Below are positions 16,208-16,937 of a stretch of DNA of 16,937 nucleotides, piece after piece (position 1 is the first letter of the stretch; each line of letters begins with the position of its first letter). Where the stretch lies: the NCBI GenBank assembly GCA_937975765.1, contig CALJUR010000022.1, positions 1 to 16,937 on the forward strand, read 5' to 3'. A model generated the notes under the pieces. It made no database searches, had not been told where the DNA came from, and saw only the letters and a program-made list of their open reading frames with translations. Both the position numbers and the translations under genes were made by a program. Source of the stretch: an uncultured Myxococcales bacterium. Lineage in GTDB: Bacteria > Myxococcota_A > UBA9042 > DTJE01.

Positions 16208-16918
16208 TCACGACGGCACGACCGGGACGGACGGCGGAGGCACCGCCGCGGCCTCCTTCGTCGCCGGCGCCGTCTCCGGTTCCGCTCCGCTGGCGTTCCC
16301 CGCCGGCTCCAGGTCCGGGAAGAACGCGTCGGCCTTCGTCCAGTTGCGCAGGCGGCCCCGGATGACCGCCAGGTGCACCCGGAACTCGGTGACCACGGAC
16401 TTCTTGGACTGCCGCTTGGCCTCCTCGGCCTCGCGCACCGCGTCCTTCGCGGCCATCCAGGCGGCCTGCGCGGTCGTCTCGGCGGCGGCCAGGTCGCCCA
16501 GGCCCTTGGCCTTGTCCTCCAGGCCGGCCACCTTCGCCAGGGCCTTCGCCACCGTCGCGACGCGGCGCACGTAGGCGTCCCGCTTGCAGGCCCCCAGCGC
16601 GGACAGCCCCTCGGGGAACACGGCCTGGTACTCCGGGCTGGACCGGTGCCCGTTCACGCCGGCGCGGGCCAGCAGTTCCACCGTCCGCAGCGCCTCGTCC
16701 AGCGCGTCCCGGGCGGCCTCCAGGTCCATCCGGCTCTCGCGCTCGGCGTTGCGGGCCTTCGCGGCCTCGCCGGCAATCGAGGCCAGCCGTTCGGCCACCT
16801 CCCGCATCCCGGGCGCGAGGTCGGCGACCTGGGGGTCGCCCTCCATCAGGCGCGCGTGCATCAGGGCCTTCGACACCAGCACTTCCGACGACCAGGAACC
16901 GTTGGGGATGCGTTTCAT
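16208..16918 (-). CDS. Soluble alpha-helical coiled-coil protein of unknown function
   Basis: This 236-residue protein has neither a signal peptide nor a membrane segment. Residues about 35-85 and 130-190 are rich in Ala, Glu, Lys, Arg and Asp with heptad-like spacing, indicating long helices or coiled coils. Between them lies GVNGHRSSPEYQAVFPEG. The segment RVHLAVIRGRLRNWTKADAFFPDL precedes a disordered Ala/Pro tail ending VPVVPS. I recognise no enzyme motif. The ATG at 16918 has AAGGAGG on the minus strand (about 16934-16928) upstream, and the frame is complete inside the window. It is separated from the rightward operon by a hairpin-rich gap and is transcribed towards it. Purine-rich composition and codon use match the neighbours. 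Confidence 0.82.
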   Translation of the reverse strand: MKRIPNGSWSSEVLVSKALMHARLMEGDPQVADLAPGMREVAERLASIAGEAAKARNAERESRMDLEAARDALDEALRTVELLARAGVNGHRSSPEYQAVFPEGLSALGACKRDAYVRRVATVAKALAKVAGLEDKAKGLGDLAAAETTAQAAWMAAKDAVREAEEAKRQSKKSVVTEFRVHLAVIRGRLRNWTKADAFFPDLEPAGNASGAEPETAPATKEAAAVPPPSVPVVPS

Positions 16919-16937
16919 GATCCCCTCCCTCCTTGTG

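Noticed and set aside
16167..16574. Plus-strand open frame beginning MSYEWKAGEG, next to the REP-like repeat
   Set aside because: I considered a transposase fragment because of the adjacent repeat, but it is antisense to the coiled-coil gene and shows no HUH or other transposase motif.

Overview
This is a high-GC window (about two thirds G+C or more by eye) that looks bacterial. Five of its eight genes encode lipoproteins with long Asp/Pro/Ala-rich linkers behind the lipobox cysteine, and two of these carry long runs of the 'CDDGNPCTDDSC' cysteine repeat (Dictyostelium CTDC-type). That style is familiar from Myxococcota and other former Deltaproteobacteria, so a Myxococcota-like organism is my best guess; no rRNA or other phylogenetic marker fixes it. 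The first 50 bases are Illumina adapter, so the window begins at the end of a short-read contig, probably from a metagenome.

Layout. 1-50: adapter. 123-1256 (+): lipoprotein of unknown function, meeting the next gene stop-to-stop. 7829-1257 (-): a same-strand series uvrB, a cysteine-rich lipoprotein, and a large lipoprotein that fuses a heparinase II/III-type polysaccharide lyase to a GH105-type unsaturated uronyl hydrolase. 7830-8116: divergent intergenic region holding a composite palindromic element, a hairpin and a good promoter candidate. 8117-15818 (+): a likely operon of two giant CTDC-repeat lipoproteins followed by a small crotonase-fold enoyl-CoA isomerase/hydratase. 15819-16207: non-coding, rich in hairpins. 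16918-16208 (-): a soluble coiled-coil protein.

How the genes may work together. Both halves of the lyase/hydrolase fusion belong to consecutive steps of uronate-polysaccharide breakdown: the lyase leaves an unsaturated uronyl end and the hydrolase removes it. The first giant lipoprotein ends in a roughly 480-residue region whose strand and helix order strongly recalls the BPI/TULIP lipid-binding fold; if right, this is a surface lipoprotein carrying a lipid-binding module on a disulfide-rich stalk. The second giant lipoprotein shares the stalk but has a different C-terminal domain. UvrB is complete and ordinary.

The main structural surprises in the DNA are: a strict 78-nt periodicity over 858 bp inside the first repeat gene; a perfect 24-bp palindrome inside a coding region; GC-rich hairpin repeats downstream of uvrB and of the crotonase gene; and a 20-nt REP-like sequence present in inverted orientation near both ends of the window.
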